Below, in pieces: positions 21,975-32,948 of a stretch of 64,000 nt of DNA (position 1 is its first letter; the number at the start of each line of letters is the position of its first letter). The notes below the pieces were generated by a model, which made no database searches, was not told the DNA's origin, and worked only from the letters and a program-made list of their open reading frames with translations. Origin of the DNA: Serpula lacrymans var. lacrymans S7.9 (Eukaryota > Basidiomycota > Agaricomycetes > Boletales > Serpulaceae); contig NW_006763293.1 in NCBI RefSeq assembly GCF_000218685.1, positions 738,720 through 802,719 of the forward strand, written 5' to 3'. The position numbers were made by a program, and so were the translations under genes.

Positions 21975-22366
21975 TAACAAGCAATTTTAGAGCATCAGCC
22001 TGATTTTTTCAAACAGATATCCCTTGTCCAGGAGACTATCGAGCAGGCAGGACATCTGTGCATTTTCCTGCCCAAGTTCCACTGCAAACTTAATTTTATT
22101 GAGTTCTTCTGTGGGAGGGTCAACAAATATCTCCGTGACAACTGCAATGACTCGTTTGATACACTTAAGGAGAGTTTTCCAGAAGCTTTGGAGTCAGTGC
22201 ATGTGAGCACAATACGGTTGTGGGAGCATTGGATGCACTGGTGGATTAATGCTTACCGGTCAGGCCTGGGGACAAAAGATGCACAATTACAGGTCAAGCA
22301 GTTCAGCTCTACAAAGTATAAGTCACACAGACAAGTCCCAGAGAACGTAGCACGTCTTTTTGACTG
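21975..22366 (+). pseudogene. DDE transposase relic (Tc1/mariner-like, DDE_3 type)
   Basis: A single open frame codes the C-terminal end of a transposase: QAILEHQPDFFKQISLVQET, LCIFLPKFHCKLNFIEFFCG (family members have ELNxIE with the catalytic Glu; here the last acidic residue is retained), and SSTKYKSHRQVPENVARLFD before a TGA at 22364. The upstream Asp residues and inverted repeats are missing. It lies directly after the Gypsy 3' LTR, so the Gypsy or a rearrangement probably removed its 5' part. Confidence 0.7.
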
Positions 22367-23005
22367 ATGGGAAACTTGTTTATACCTACCCGCCAACTTG
22401 ACCTCCCACCAAAACTTATCTCAGTCGGATATTATCCAAAAAAAAATCCATCTTAGGGCATTGATCCTCTCATCAAAAGGAATGATTTTGCAAGATGAAA
22501 TAAAAATCAGAATTTTTTTCGGAGGAGTGGGAATTTTGCACAAAACAGGTGGTGTCTAAGTGAACTGCACCATAGTTTAGGTCAGACCTTACAGTATTTA
22601 CTGATATTGACTATCATATCAGTAATTTGGTCTGACTGGGGAGACTAGGATAATCTATACAGTGTTAGTATATTTTTACTTAATTTTACTTTTGAAAGTC
22701 ATGTGACCAATTATGTGACACCTCACTTGACTAATGTCTAGACCCACCATGTGACTACACAATATGAATGATATGACATCATACCTTTACTTACTCAGCG
22801 ATAAGATTGTATAGAATACAATAGAACACTACAGAATGTTTATCTATATTTATATCAACTGTTTTGAAAATAGCAGTAAAGCTCAACTCTGAGTTCCTAT
22901 TTTGCACTCAGCCCAGATTAGTCAAACAGACAAAGCAGTCTATATAAAAGTCATGTGCTATTTACACAAGTAATATATGAACATCAAGCTAACTAATGCT
23001 ACCTC
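22367..23005. repeat. Degenerate repeat sequence with LTR-A-like pieces
   Basis: Non-coding. Around 22690-22755 the sequence resembles the U3 of LTR family A, with CATGTGAC and GTCATGTGACC motifs. A TATAAAAG box lies near 22943. No ORF or clear element boundaries. Confidence 0.4.
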
Positions 23006-23394
23006 TGTTACAATTGACGTACCAGTACCTACTTACGCTTCACTTTTTGTACTTTTACTTTTTATTTTCCAAGTCACATGACCAGCCATGTGACTATTTA
23101 CTTTACTTTACATTTTCAACTTTTCATAGTCACATGACCAACAACACCTGACCAGTATCTAGACTTAGCATGTGACCGGTCACATGCTAGACATCGGACT
23201 TTAAACTTTATTTACAACTGTACAGTACCTCATGTATTTTAGTATATATACAGGAGCAATACATGGGGAAGGACTCAGTGAGTTCTCCTGTTGTCTAGCA
23301 CAACTAACTTGTTGAAACCGAAGGGGTGATCCCTTCTCTCTTCTTTTTGCTTGTCCAAGTTGTGCGCCAGAGTAAGAAACTCTTGGTCGTTACA
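23006..23394 (+). mobile_element. Solo LTR family A, TSD ACCTC
   Basis: 389 bp, TGTTACAATTGACG to GTCGTTACA, flanked by a perfect ACCTC duplication (23001-23005, 23395-23399). It contains three CACATG/CATGTG palindromic pairs in its left half, a TATATATA box near 23243, and the same 3' end as the LTR at 10321. It is the last repeat before the host gene island, 434 bp from the next ATG. Confidence 0.9.
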
Positions 23395-23827
23395 ACCTCT
23401 ATCTTGTCTCTTCTAGTTTTAAAATTTTAATGCTAGTAAGCTGAGTTTCAATATTTATGCAATCCAGAATTTATGCAATCCAGAAATTCCCCAAAAACTT
23501 GGGTGAAATTATTTGTAGTATGCTGACTAATTGTGAATGACAAAAATTATTATAAATCAAAGTCATATGAGTAATATGGCTGATCCATGCCTAAAATAGA
23601 CAATAATCATACTGAGCTCAAAATTGAAAGCCAGATTTAAACTCAGCTGCCAAATATATAAGCAGCACCAGATGGGAAAATTGCAACTACCCCTCTTTTT
23701 CTGTTACCATCATCATCTGTGAACAAGGTTAGCCCAATACTTGTGTTTATATATATACATATCTTGATTGACAATGCTATATTAGCTGTGATTAGCTGCA
23801 TATTCCACCACCAATTGTGGGATAACT
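23395..23827 (+). promoter_or_regulatory. Presumed promoter/5' UTR of the acidic unknown protein
   Basis: AT-rich, non-coding. A TTTATATATATAC stretch lies about 80 bp before the ATG at 23828. Nothing else is recognisable. Confidence 0.35.
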
Positions 23828-26814
23828 ATGACTTCTCAGCGTCTTTCTTCTTCACTTAGTGATGCACTTGATGGTGGTCCTGGCATGTCATATACTATTC
23901 CTTCTCCTACCTTGGAGAGTTATAGTAATGGTTTGTTATTGATTAAAAGTGGTTTCAAAGTCTTACCAAGCGCGGTGTTGTGTTCAGATCCTATTGCACT
24001 GAAGTCCTTCAATGGGCAAAAATTATCTATCTTGAAAAAGTCCAGAAGTGGTGTACCCTTGGCCCATGCTCACAATCAGTCTGTCCAATGGTCAGAGCCA
24101 TTGTCTCATACCAAAATCATTCCCCCCAGGGTGATAAAGGGCAAAAAGGATTTAGCCCTTGGTCTTGCAGTGCTTGGTCCTGCAGTGGCAGGTGCTGAAA
24201 GGACTGATATTGACATTGGTCATAGCTCAGTTCCTAACCATATCCCTCAAAACAGCCAACCTGCTCATCAAAATGCTCATGAAGGCTTGATTACAGCCAG
24301 TACAGCCAATCCGTCCAAATTTAGAGCTCTTCAGACTCAGAACGCGTTTGGAGCTGCTTCATTTTCCATGTCCGATCGTAGCCATCATTTTCCTCAGCGC
24401 TTTCACAACCGGCGCTTGCCTTTCAACGAATCTATACCTCCTGAAGTTGCTCGTCGTCGCCATGAAGCCCTTCAGATCTCATTGCGCCACACCATTTCTC
24501 GCTTTCCCGCTGTAGCTTCAGCGTATGAACGGCAACTTGAAGTAACTGAGGCTGAGGGCGAAAGTCTTGCAAGGGTTTCTGAGGACGCGTTAGCGCCAGT
24601 TTTGCCGGCCAACGATGGTACGTCGACAATCTCTAACTTGAAATCACCGGAAGCAAACGCGTCTGATACTTCATGTCTGGCAGTTTCTACGACCACGGGA
24701 ACCACATCTATCACCGATGATGCAGATGTAGAAGAAGAAGAAGACCTGGAGCTGGCATTACCAGAAATCGACACGGAACATATGGTTCAGGACGCGTTGG
24801 CCCCAGATCCAGTCACTGCCTCGCAGCAGGGTTTGTCGAGTGATTTGTGCACAGCTACGCTCGAAGCCACAAAAGCTGCAACTCTCGTTGAACACATAGA
24901 TGTGGTACACAAAGAAGCAGAGCCGGCGCTACCAGAAATTAACACGTTGCCGATTCACCAACGAACTGTTCAAGACACGTTCAAGCCGGCGTTAGTTCCA
25001 GACGATGGTACGTTCCCGACACCCATCCAGAAACCATGCTTATTTGCTAATCTATGTCCACCGATCTTAGAAATCGCAACCACCCTCTCCGATGAAGATC
25101 CTATAGACGAGGATCTTGAGCTGGCGTTTCCAGATAGCCAGGACCTGGAAGAAATTGTCCGGGAGACATCAGAACTAGCTAACAATGGTAAGTCACTTAT
25201 GCTGGATTTCCAGCTGAACGCGCCTTACGAGCTGCTTACAGCTAACACAGGAGTTGCAACATTCGTCGAAGATGTAGGTGCGCCGGCGCAGAAAGAGCTT
25301 GAGCCGGCACTGCCGGCAGGCAGTAATGCGTTCACAGCTCACGGTTCGGCTAATACCTCGGAAACGGCAGTTCGGGGAGTCGCAGAGACCACAAACCTCG
25401 TCGATGATGTGGATGTTGGGCAGCAAGGACCTAAACTGGCTTCACAAGCTCGCGAGACTTCGCTGAACAATTTATCAGGAACTGCAGCTCCTGCAAATGT
25501 TGTAGTGACAGAGGCTGGAGAGTTCGGGGATGAATTAGAAGCAGGGGAGCTCAGGGATGGGCCAGAGATAGACGAGTCCAGCGGCGATAGAGAAGCTGGA
25601 GAGCTCAGGGATGATGCAGAAGGCAGCGAACCCAAGGGCGAAACAGGAGTGGGAGAGTTAAGGGATGAGGTCCAGGGCAGCGAGCTTATACCTGAAGCAA
25701 TTGTCGAACAACCTACAGATGGTGCAGATGCTTGGCAAGATTATACGATGGATGCTTCAGTCCAAGAGGATGGTGAGTGTGCACCACGAGATGCAGGCGT
25801 AAATATACCGAAACCATCAACTGCAGCACTCCTTGTCGAAGACAAAGCAGACGATAATGATTTCTTCGGGCCGCGAGAGATTATCGAAATCAGTAGTGAT
25901 TCGGACGATGATGGTTTAGCAGAGCTGAGCGCACGTACTCATGATGACCAAGGACATGATCGAGAGCACGAGTATCACGAGAACGAACCACAGATGACGG
26001 ATGTACGGCGAGATATAATCGACAGTGGCTCTGACTCTGATCCCGACGACATATTCGGGGATAGACATGGACACTTCAGTGAAGAGGAGGGTGTGCAGTC
26101 GCACGGCACAGAGCCCGAGATGTCAGAGCATACAACTGATGTCGGCACCGCGTCCAGCCCCGTATCTTCGGGATCCTCGGTGCCCGAAGAGATCATCAGC
26201 CCTGCTGTCCAACGACAAACCGAAGATATTCGTAGTGCCAGTGAACTCGCAAATCAGTGGGCGGAGAGAAGGAGAGCTTCCGGCAATTCATACTCTAAGG
26301 CCTCCAGCTGGAAGGGCAAGAGAAAAGCCGACTCGTTGGGGTCGGACTCCAGTGACGAGGAAGAGGAGGAGGAGGAGGAGGAAGAAACTCGCAAGAAAAA
26401 GACCTCACGCCCCGCCAAACGTGCGAAGGCGATCGTCTTATATGACACAATGCTAGAGTGGTCTAATAAACTGGCCAAGATTTATCGAAAGCGCAAAGCT
26501 GCATCCGAGGAGGCCCAGGGAGGCCCAGTGCCGGTGAGTGGAGAAAATTTCCTACTTCTTCAGAAAAAGATAGACTAAAGTTCATAATTCCACAGATTAT
26601 TGAACAGAAAGAGCTGTTAGATGTGCTGAAAGAAGTTGATCGCCATAAATGGATTATCAGCAACTCAGAGATTCATTCGTCCCGCCTTGCAAAACACATA
26701 AAACAGGCAGCGTTAAGCTGCGACCCCGTGCAAGAATGGGAGACGAGGAAAATTGGAGAGGGGATCTTGAATTGCCTTGCCCAGCGGTTTTTCAACAAAC
26801 GGTTCCACTTATAA
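23828..26814 (+). CDS. Large acidic protein of unknown function
   Basis: A 902-codon first exon (23828-26533) is spliced in phase 0 through a 62-bp intron (26534-26595, GTGAGT..CACAG) to a second exon (26596-26814), giving 974 aa. Without splicing the frame ends 14 codons into the intron. The middle is strongly acidic and low in complexity with degenerate internal repeats (DLELALPEI-type and AGELRD-type), and an E-run near residue 845 is followed by KKKTSRPAKRAK, a possible nuclear signal. The C-terminal 72 residues are different in character (ELLDVLKEVDRHKWIISNSE, SSRLAKHIKQ) and look like a compact helical domain, vaguely like TFIIS-N/LEDGF-type bundles; that likeness is a guess. No family recognised. 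Confidence 0.7.
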
Positions 26815-27452
26815 GCAGTTTGCTGTGCCGCTGCCGCTGCTGTTACTGTTCCGGAAAGATCATGATATTGTAACGTCAATGTCCACACCGCAATACAAAC
26901 TATAAAAAGTTCTAGGAAGTATGGAGTGCTTGATCTTGTTGATGAAACTGAAACTGCTGTCCTCGTACATGTTGATTGCTGTACTTATATTCTGCTATCG
27001 CATTGCTGTCGTGTTTCCAAAATTTGCACTATACCCAAAATAATCTCTACGTTTGTTGTACTCTTGTTATATCCAGAAATACATATTGAAATGTCTATTA
27101 CTGGTCTAATTTCTAGGTTACTTCCGTGTGCGTGGTCAACAGCAACTGTTGTGGAAAATCTATGAATCGTTGGTGTAAGACATCTCACACCATGAAAACT
27201 GGCATGAATCCGTCAAAAAATCGCATTATAATGATTCATATGTAAGTGGTAAAAAAAGGCTGCTATACATCATCAATTCGTAACCACACGAATCAACGAA
27301 GCAGAAGGGAACCCATACACCCCTCCGCCAATACCAGAAACTAGCTAAAGATATGAATTGTGGATCATAACCAAAAAGAGGGGGAAAACAAATGATTGAC
27401 ACCATATTATCGTGACCATCGTGAAAGGAAAACCGATCGAGTGTCACGTGTG
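26815..27452. other. Convergent spacer
   Basis: 3' regions of the acidic protein gene (+) and the forkhead gene (-). AT-rich, short spurious frames only. No repeat recognised. Confidence 0.5.
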
Positions 27453-29603
27453 TCATCCACTAGCAACACTTGCGTCCAGTCTTCTTCTCTTCATCGCCGG
27501 TTCATCATCGACTGGTGAGTCTCCATCATCAACAACGATAATCGGGGAAGATGTGTCTTCGCGAGGAGGTATCGAGACAGAGCTAGGAGGCGTGATTGGA
27601 ACAGGAATAGGTGGCTTCGCGTTCACAGATACCGGTACAGTCTCAGCTGCAGGTGGATGTGAAGACTGTCCTTGCTGATCCAGTTCAGAATCTTTTGCCT
27701 GCGCATTGCGAAGGGGAAGAGTATTGCTAGTAAAGGGGCCCGGTTCTGCTGCCATACCTGCTACTGGGGGACCACCTCTCCCAGCACCAGCGCCACGACC
27801 TCTTTTCGGTTTCCCGCGACCCCTTCCCCGAGACCCTTCAGTCTTCATCCTTTCTTTGAGAAATCTCACAATATAGCCCTGTAGAATTTCCAGTGCCTTC
27901 TGTGCTCCTAATGCCTCTAGTTCACGCAGCTGCTCGGGAGTCAAGTGAGAAAATATAGTCGGGTTCAGGATGAGTGTGTTGTTGTGGAGGACGATCGGTT
28001 GCGTCTGTTGGGCAGTAGGATCGCTAGAAGAGGCTGATGGATGAGATGGAGGGACAGGGCCGACGATGATCGGCAAGCAGACAGATGGAGGGAGTGCGGC
28101 CATGGAAGGAGGCGGCTGTACAGACTTGACGGCTTCATTAGATAGCGTAGTCGAGCCGGTAGGGGGAGCTGGAGATGATGCATGAGGAGTAGTTCCAGTG
28201 GATACATTCACTGACTGAGCACCCGAGGCAGATACATTTGGAGGTGCGGGTGTGAGTTGAGGTGGAGCGGACGGTTCCATCTTCACAGCAGGTGCAGTAC
28301 CGAATGGGGTTGATAGGGGAGCAGTAGTAAAGAGACCGGAACGGTGTGCAGCAGTCGTGGAGGAAGACTTCATCGCAAGTGGAGCTGAGGTAAGAGGCGG
28401 TGGAAGCGGGGTTCCCTTTAGGTCACCTTTGATGCTTCGCTTCAAAGCAGGCTCTAGGGGCATTCCTTTGTCTTTCTTCTTGGACTTGCCGTCTTTTCCA
28501 CCACTGACTTGTGCAGCCAAGGCTTGACTCTTGGCTTCCTGTTCCTCGAATATATGCTCGAATTTCTCATCCACAGACCAATAAAAACCCTTCCCCCGTT
28601 CACCTGTACTACGCTCCATCTTCTTAAAGGCACGACCGGAAGATAAATTATGTCGAACAGAATTCTGAAAATTTGACATTTTAGCATTGTTGATAAAGAC
28701 AAAACAAAGGGTCAATATACCTCCCAACCAGCGCCTTCGTTGTAGCGATACCAATCGTGATTTTCCATCATCCAAGTACATATATCTTGTAAAGTAGCTT
28801 TCCCTCCCATAGACTTTATTGCGCGATAACATAATTGGGCATAAGTGAATTGTGGCTTCGGTGGCATAACTTCTGGCTTTGGCCGTGCCAGGATATCGAC
28901 GTCGGATTTCTTGCGCTTCTTTGACGAATTCTTAGCCCTAGAGATGCTGTTAGAGTTGGGGAGTTGTGGTTCAGGTTCAGGGGCGAGCTTCGGGGGTAAG
29001 GCGGGAGGGGGAGCGATAGGCGGGGGAGAGTGAGATATGAAAGAGGATGGCGGAGAGATTGAGGTGATATCCACGGATGGGGAACGTGGTCTCTGTGCGG
29101 AAGATTGGGAGCTAGGAGAGGGCGAGTCTTCTGGAAGTGGAGGAGGAGGGGGCAAGACAAAGTGAAATGTCCGGGAAGCTATCTGAATTTGAGATCTACG
29201 CAATAGTGAGACATGAGTTCATTTGCTGAAACGTGTCTACATACCGTTCAGTGAGGGGAACCCTGCTTCCGCTGCCTGACCATACGCCGTCGACCCAAGC
29301 CCCATTTCTACCCACAACGACAAGAATGAAACGCTCCTCCTCCTCTTCGTACTCTATCTTGGCATGCAGCCGCGAGACGCTCTTGAGAGGCCCGAGGTCG
29401 ACGTCCACGGGAGTATGCTCTGCAGACGACGAAGATGCAGCTGGGATACATCGACGGCCAATGGTGACATTGAGGGTCTGGAGATAAAAGGTGATGTTTG
29501 GGAAGACGAGGCTGTAATATGCGCTGATCTTCGCTGGCACATCCTGGGTGGGTCCGTGCACGATGTCCTGGGGCTTGCCTTCAACAGCCATGGATTCCGA
29601 CAT
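27453..29603 (-). CDS. FHL1: FHA- and forkhead-domain transcription factor, FHL1-like
   Basis: Three exons, 29603-29245, 29195-28721, 28664-27453, give 681 aa; introns of 49 and 56 bp are GT-AG and phases agree. The start MSESMAVEGKPQ is the first reasonable ATG. An FHA domain spans about residues 25-120 (VTIGRR, SVSRLHAKIEYEE, NGAWVDG), which binds phosphothreonine. A forkhead domain follows at about 230-320: KPQFTYAQLCYRAIKSMGGK, WYRYNEGAGWENSVRHNLSS and GERGKGFYWSVDEKFEHIF. The exon 2-3 junction falls inside recognition helix H3. Wording of the forkhead domain matches FHL1 rather than Fkh1/2. Yeast Fhl1 drives ribosomal protein genes and rRNA processing. The long C-terminal part is Pro/Ser/Thr-rich with an RGRGKPKRGRG patch. 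The gene is divergent from MTP18. Confidence 0.85.
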
Positions 29604-29886
29604 AAGGATATAAGATAAGAAACAAGAAACAGTCTTGAAGACTTGGTTCAAGTACAAGTACTAGAGAACGCTTGGTACGACGACAAACAGTGGCGGACGT
29701 CCCCCTTGTGACTCACGGCCACACCCGGAATTTGCCACCGGCCTCGCTTACTTACGCCGGCCGGCTTTCTTTGCCCACGTTCGTTCGGCAGACCCAACGC
29801 CTCTCAGCTCAGCGTGTAGTAACGGCCGCTACGGCGTCTCAGTATTTTGATCTGGCTCACTCTTGCTACAGTTTCAACTCGAAGAT
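29604..29886. promoter_or_regulatory. Shared divergent promoter, FHL1-like / MTP18
   Basis: The 283 bp between two start codons must hold both promoters. GC-rich palindromic blocks (CGCCGGCCGG near 29755, ACGGCCGCTACGG near 29822) occur toward the MTP18 side. No TATA box on that side. Confidence 0.5.
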
Positions 29887-30674
29887 ATGTCTAGAAACGA
29901 AACGCTTGTAGAAAAGGCTCAAGACGAGCTCACCACCCTTGCAGACAAGAATGTAGACTCAACAGACTCAGATCTGCGCTACATGGCTTACGGTGCTCGT
30001 CTGCGAACCGCACTCCGAGCAAGCACCCGGTACATTGCATATGTAAGACATTTCATATCTCTGTTCCTACCTTTTTGTGGTGTAGACTCATCCCAGACCA
30101 GTGATGTTGGCGAGGCCTTTCGACCTGTCGTTCACCCAAGTATAGTCACTGCGGCGTACGGTATTTCCTGGGTTTACCTTGCTGGGTACGTCACAGACCA
30201 AGCACTTCCCCATCCATCATGATGTGGGGCTAACACCGTCACAGTGATGTAGGCTATGAAGCTTACAAAGCTCACAGAAGAGGCCCAAGTCCCCTAGAAG
30301 CCGCCCATTTTTCCGAGCCCACGAGAATAGGTATGGTAGGTGTCAAACGTGCGATCTTCCAATCCATAGCGTCAATGTTAGCTCGGTTCCTTTCTTCTTC
30401 GCATGGTTTCTGCTCACCTAATAACCTTCATGTCTCGTTTAGGGCTCTCCCAGCTTTCACGATACATACCGCAGTCAAACAGGCGCGTAAGGCGTTCGCA
30501 AACGTCAAGAATACTCGTGTCAAAACGTGGGGACCAACTTTCACCGGTCTTGCGATTGTACCTGTCTTGCCCTATCTATTCGACCATCCTGTAGAACAAG
30601 TGACCGATAAGGCATTTGAGTGGATAGAAAAACAAGTTATGGAACGGGATTCTAGCAAGAAAACTGAACTATAG
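29887..30674 (+). CDS. Mitochondrial fission process protein 1 (MTP18) homologue
   Basis: Four exons, 29887-30042, 30097-30185, 30245-30376, 30443-30674, give 202 aa; introns are 54, 59 and 66 bp with GT-AG ends. The protein shows the MTP18 pattern: DLRYMAYGARLRTALRASTR, TSDVGEAFRPVVHP, GDVGYEAYKAH, FQSIASMALPAFTIHTAVKQ, and GLAIVPVLPYLFDHPVEQ near the C terminus. Several hydrophobic segments fit an inner mitochondrial membrane protein. In animals MTP18 promotes mitochondrial fission; the fungal function is inferred. A CTG/TTG frame upstream (29863) is not used as start because 29887 is the first ATG in frame. Confidence 0.85.
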
Positions 30675-30992
30675 CTGGGCTATCTATCGTCTGCATTAAT
30701 ATGACTGTGTAGGCTGGTTAGTTTGGATTAATAAACATACAGTTTTATTACATGTCTCACATTTAGACTTCCTGTGTGATATAACTACTCCGACACAACA
30801 AAGCGATTGTATAAATTAAAACGAGTTTCGAAAGCACGCTACAAAGCTATGAGTTACAAGTAGTACTTGGCCGAACAATATACACTTGCAAATGACCACA
30901 TACGTACACCACACAAGTCTAAGCATACATACGAGATGCCCCAAGTCCAGTGTAATTAATCGTAACTTAGCAGTATAATTGAATGATTCATC
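30675..30992. other. Convergent spacer MTP18 / eIF2B-delta
   Basis: 318 bp of AT-rich 3' sequence shared by the two genes; no coding frame or repeat seen. Confidence 0.5.
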
Positions 30993-32609
30993 TCAAATTG
31001 TAGTGCGGCCTAAGGCTAAAGGTATCGAGCTGATAGAACTAGGGGGAATGACACCAACTTCTGTCACCACTGCGGTGATGCTTGTGGGAGGCGTTAGGTC
31101 GTACAAAGGATTCAAGATTTCTAGATTTGCTTGACCGTGAAGAGTCAAGGTATTTTTGGGTCGCGTTAAGGGAAACGATGAGAAGAGGTCGCCTTCGGGA
31201 GCTATAAGAAATATAAATCGGTACATAAATTTTCAAGTCTAGGAAAAACCATACCAAGCTCATTTTTGATGAAACTATCCAGTTGTACGTTGTCAGAAAA
31301 CTTATAGGTTTCACAGCAAACGACGACAGGTACTGAATGCTGCTTGGCCATCATAGCCACCAATGCAGTTCCAGCCCTCGAAAACACGGCGCCATTTGAG
31401 TGTAATGAGTGAGCGCCAACTAGCACGATCGATACTTCCGTGATGATGGAGCCGACAGCCGGTAATAAAAGGTATGTGCATGGTATGCCGACGGACGAGA
31501 GAACAGCTAACAATTTTTTTCCTATACATAACATGGCATGAGATTGAGTACGTCAACCATTGACTTCAGACCTCACCTTCTAACATTGGTCTCGAGTCGA
31601 CCACGATTACAGAAAATTGCTTGCCTTCCGCGTGAGCGCGAAGAAGTACTTTTTCTACCACTGACGATCTACATATACGTTTAATACATGAAAAGAAACA
31701 TTAAAAGTGACTTTCATAATTACCTAGCGTATGTCATTATCACGTTACCATCTTTAATTTTCTTTCCAGCAGTCTCTTGGATGACTTGGTCGGCGATAAT
31801 GATGCGATCACGTATATAGTTATCGATCTTCCGACACAACGCATCTTTTGCCTGATAAAATAATCAGAGACTTCGTTATGATACGAAGATAACAGTACCG
31901 ACATCTTGTTCTGGAAGATCGATATCGGATCCACTGATTTCAAGCTTTAGCTGTCTGATTGCATTTCCCATTGTAACTGACATCGGTCTTGCGGAAACGA
32001 GATATGTTATTTGTGGGGAAAGATGAGTCATCAGATGTCTCGACAGCGTATTATTGGGAGGGGTGACATAGTCTTGGATCACCTAATGACCCATCAGCAT
32101 CTGTTCGGCTTAAGATGTAATATAAACAAACATACAGTTTTGAACGCTGTGAGCGTCGCAATACACCGCGCATTTGCACCTGAGATCTTGAATTCTGAGA
32201 ACTGAAGGCCTAGACGTACGATTGTAGGGTGTATATCTCCTTTCGCCTGGCCAGGGGGTTTGGGTAGCCCAAAATGCGAGAATATCCTGAGACCACGAGC
32301 TGTATCTTCTCCAACGATACTCAGTACATCCTTGCCAGCTCCTGCTGGCTTCGTCATAGCAGCATCGGTACCTCTCCTAACCTTCTTGGCCGTAGGAGTG
32401 CTTGGTGCGGGTACCGATGGTTTCGCGCCTCCTTTAGCATTGGCGGCTCCCCCTGGAGCACCCGGAGTCTTTGAAACAGCCTTAGCAGCGCGCTGTTTCT
32501 CTTGTAGCTCCCTTCTCTCTGCCTTGGTCATCGTCTTCTGCGATTTCGGTGGTTGCTGTGATCCAGATGCCTCGCCGTTGACGGTGACATTCTGAAATAC
32601 ACTTTTCAT
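30993..32609 (-). CDS. Translation initiation factor eIF2B subunit delta
   Basis: Six exons, 32609-32136, 32082-31903, 31851-31724, 31668-31577, 31521-31255, 31201-30993, give 449 aa with consistent phases and 51-55 bp GT-AG introns. The N-terminal third is Lys/Ala/Pro-rich (MTKAERRELQEKQRAAKA), as in yeast Gcd2. The Rossmann-like regulatory fold follows: IQDYVTPPNNTLSRHLMTHL, SVTMGNAIRQLKLEI, VIVVDSRPMLEG, LVGAHSLHSNGAVFSRAGTA, VVCCETYKFSDNVQLDS, and the C-terminal LNPLYDLTPP / VVTEVGVIPPSS. eIF2B is the guanine nucleotide exchange factor for eIF2; delta belongs to the regulatory subcomplex that senses phosphorylated eIF2-alpha. The start is uncertain: an open frame upstream (32755-32600) reads plausibly (see findings). 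Confidence 0.88.
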
Positions 32610-32948
32610 GATAGCTGCGCGATAAGATGTCGCCTAGCTGTTGAGCAAAGCTGGTGAAAGGAGCAGATAGTTGGGGATCCTGGGAAGAGAGGAGGGCATA
32701 AAGAAATCTTGTGATATCTTCCGAGTCAGGAAGGCTGCCCGAGTCATAGTGTGGGGAACGTGGGAATTATAATGTCAGCAACCGGATTTGGAAAGCTGTG
32801 CGGCAATCGTGTGCGCAGGTTTTCACGATTTCTTGCGGCACCGTCGAGCACAGTTACTAGCTTTCGCTGCAACCACTACGACATAAGGCTGACTCGGTCT
32901 TCTGAACATATAAAACCTCACTTTAAGGTGTAATTTGGGCAGAAAATC
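32610..32948. promoter_or_regulatory. Divergent promoter, eIF2B-delta / RAT1
   Basis: 339 bp between the two predicted starts. It may contain an upstream exon of the eIF2B-delta gene on the minus strand. A TATAAAAC box near 32909 precedes RAT1 by about 40 bp. Confidence 0.45.

Noticed and set aside
29672..29911. Plus-strand ORF overlapping the FHL1/MTP18 promoter
   Set aside because: Out of frame with MTP18 and without homology; the spacer is GC-rich promoter sequence.
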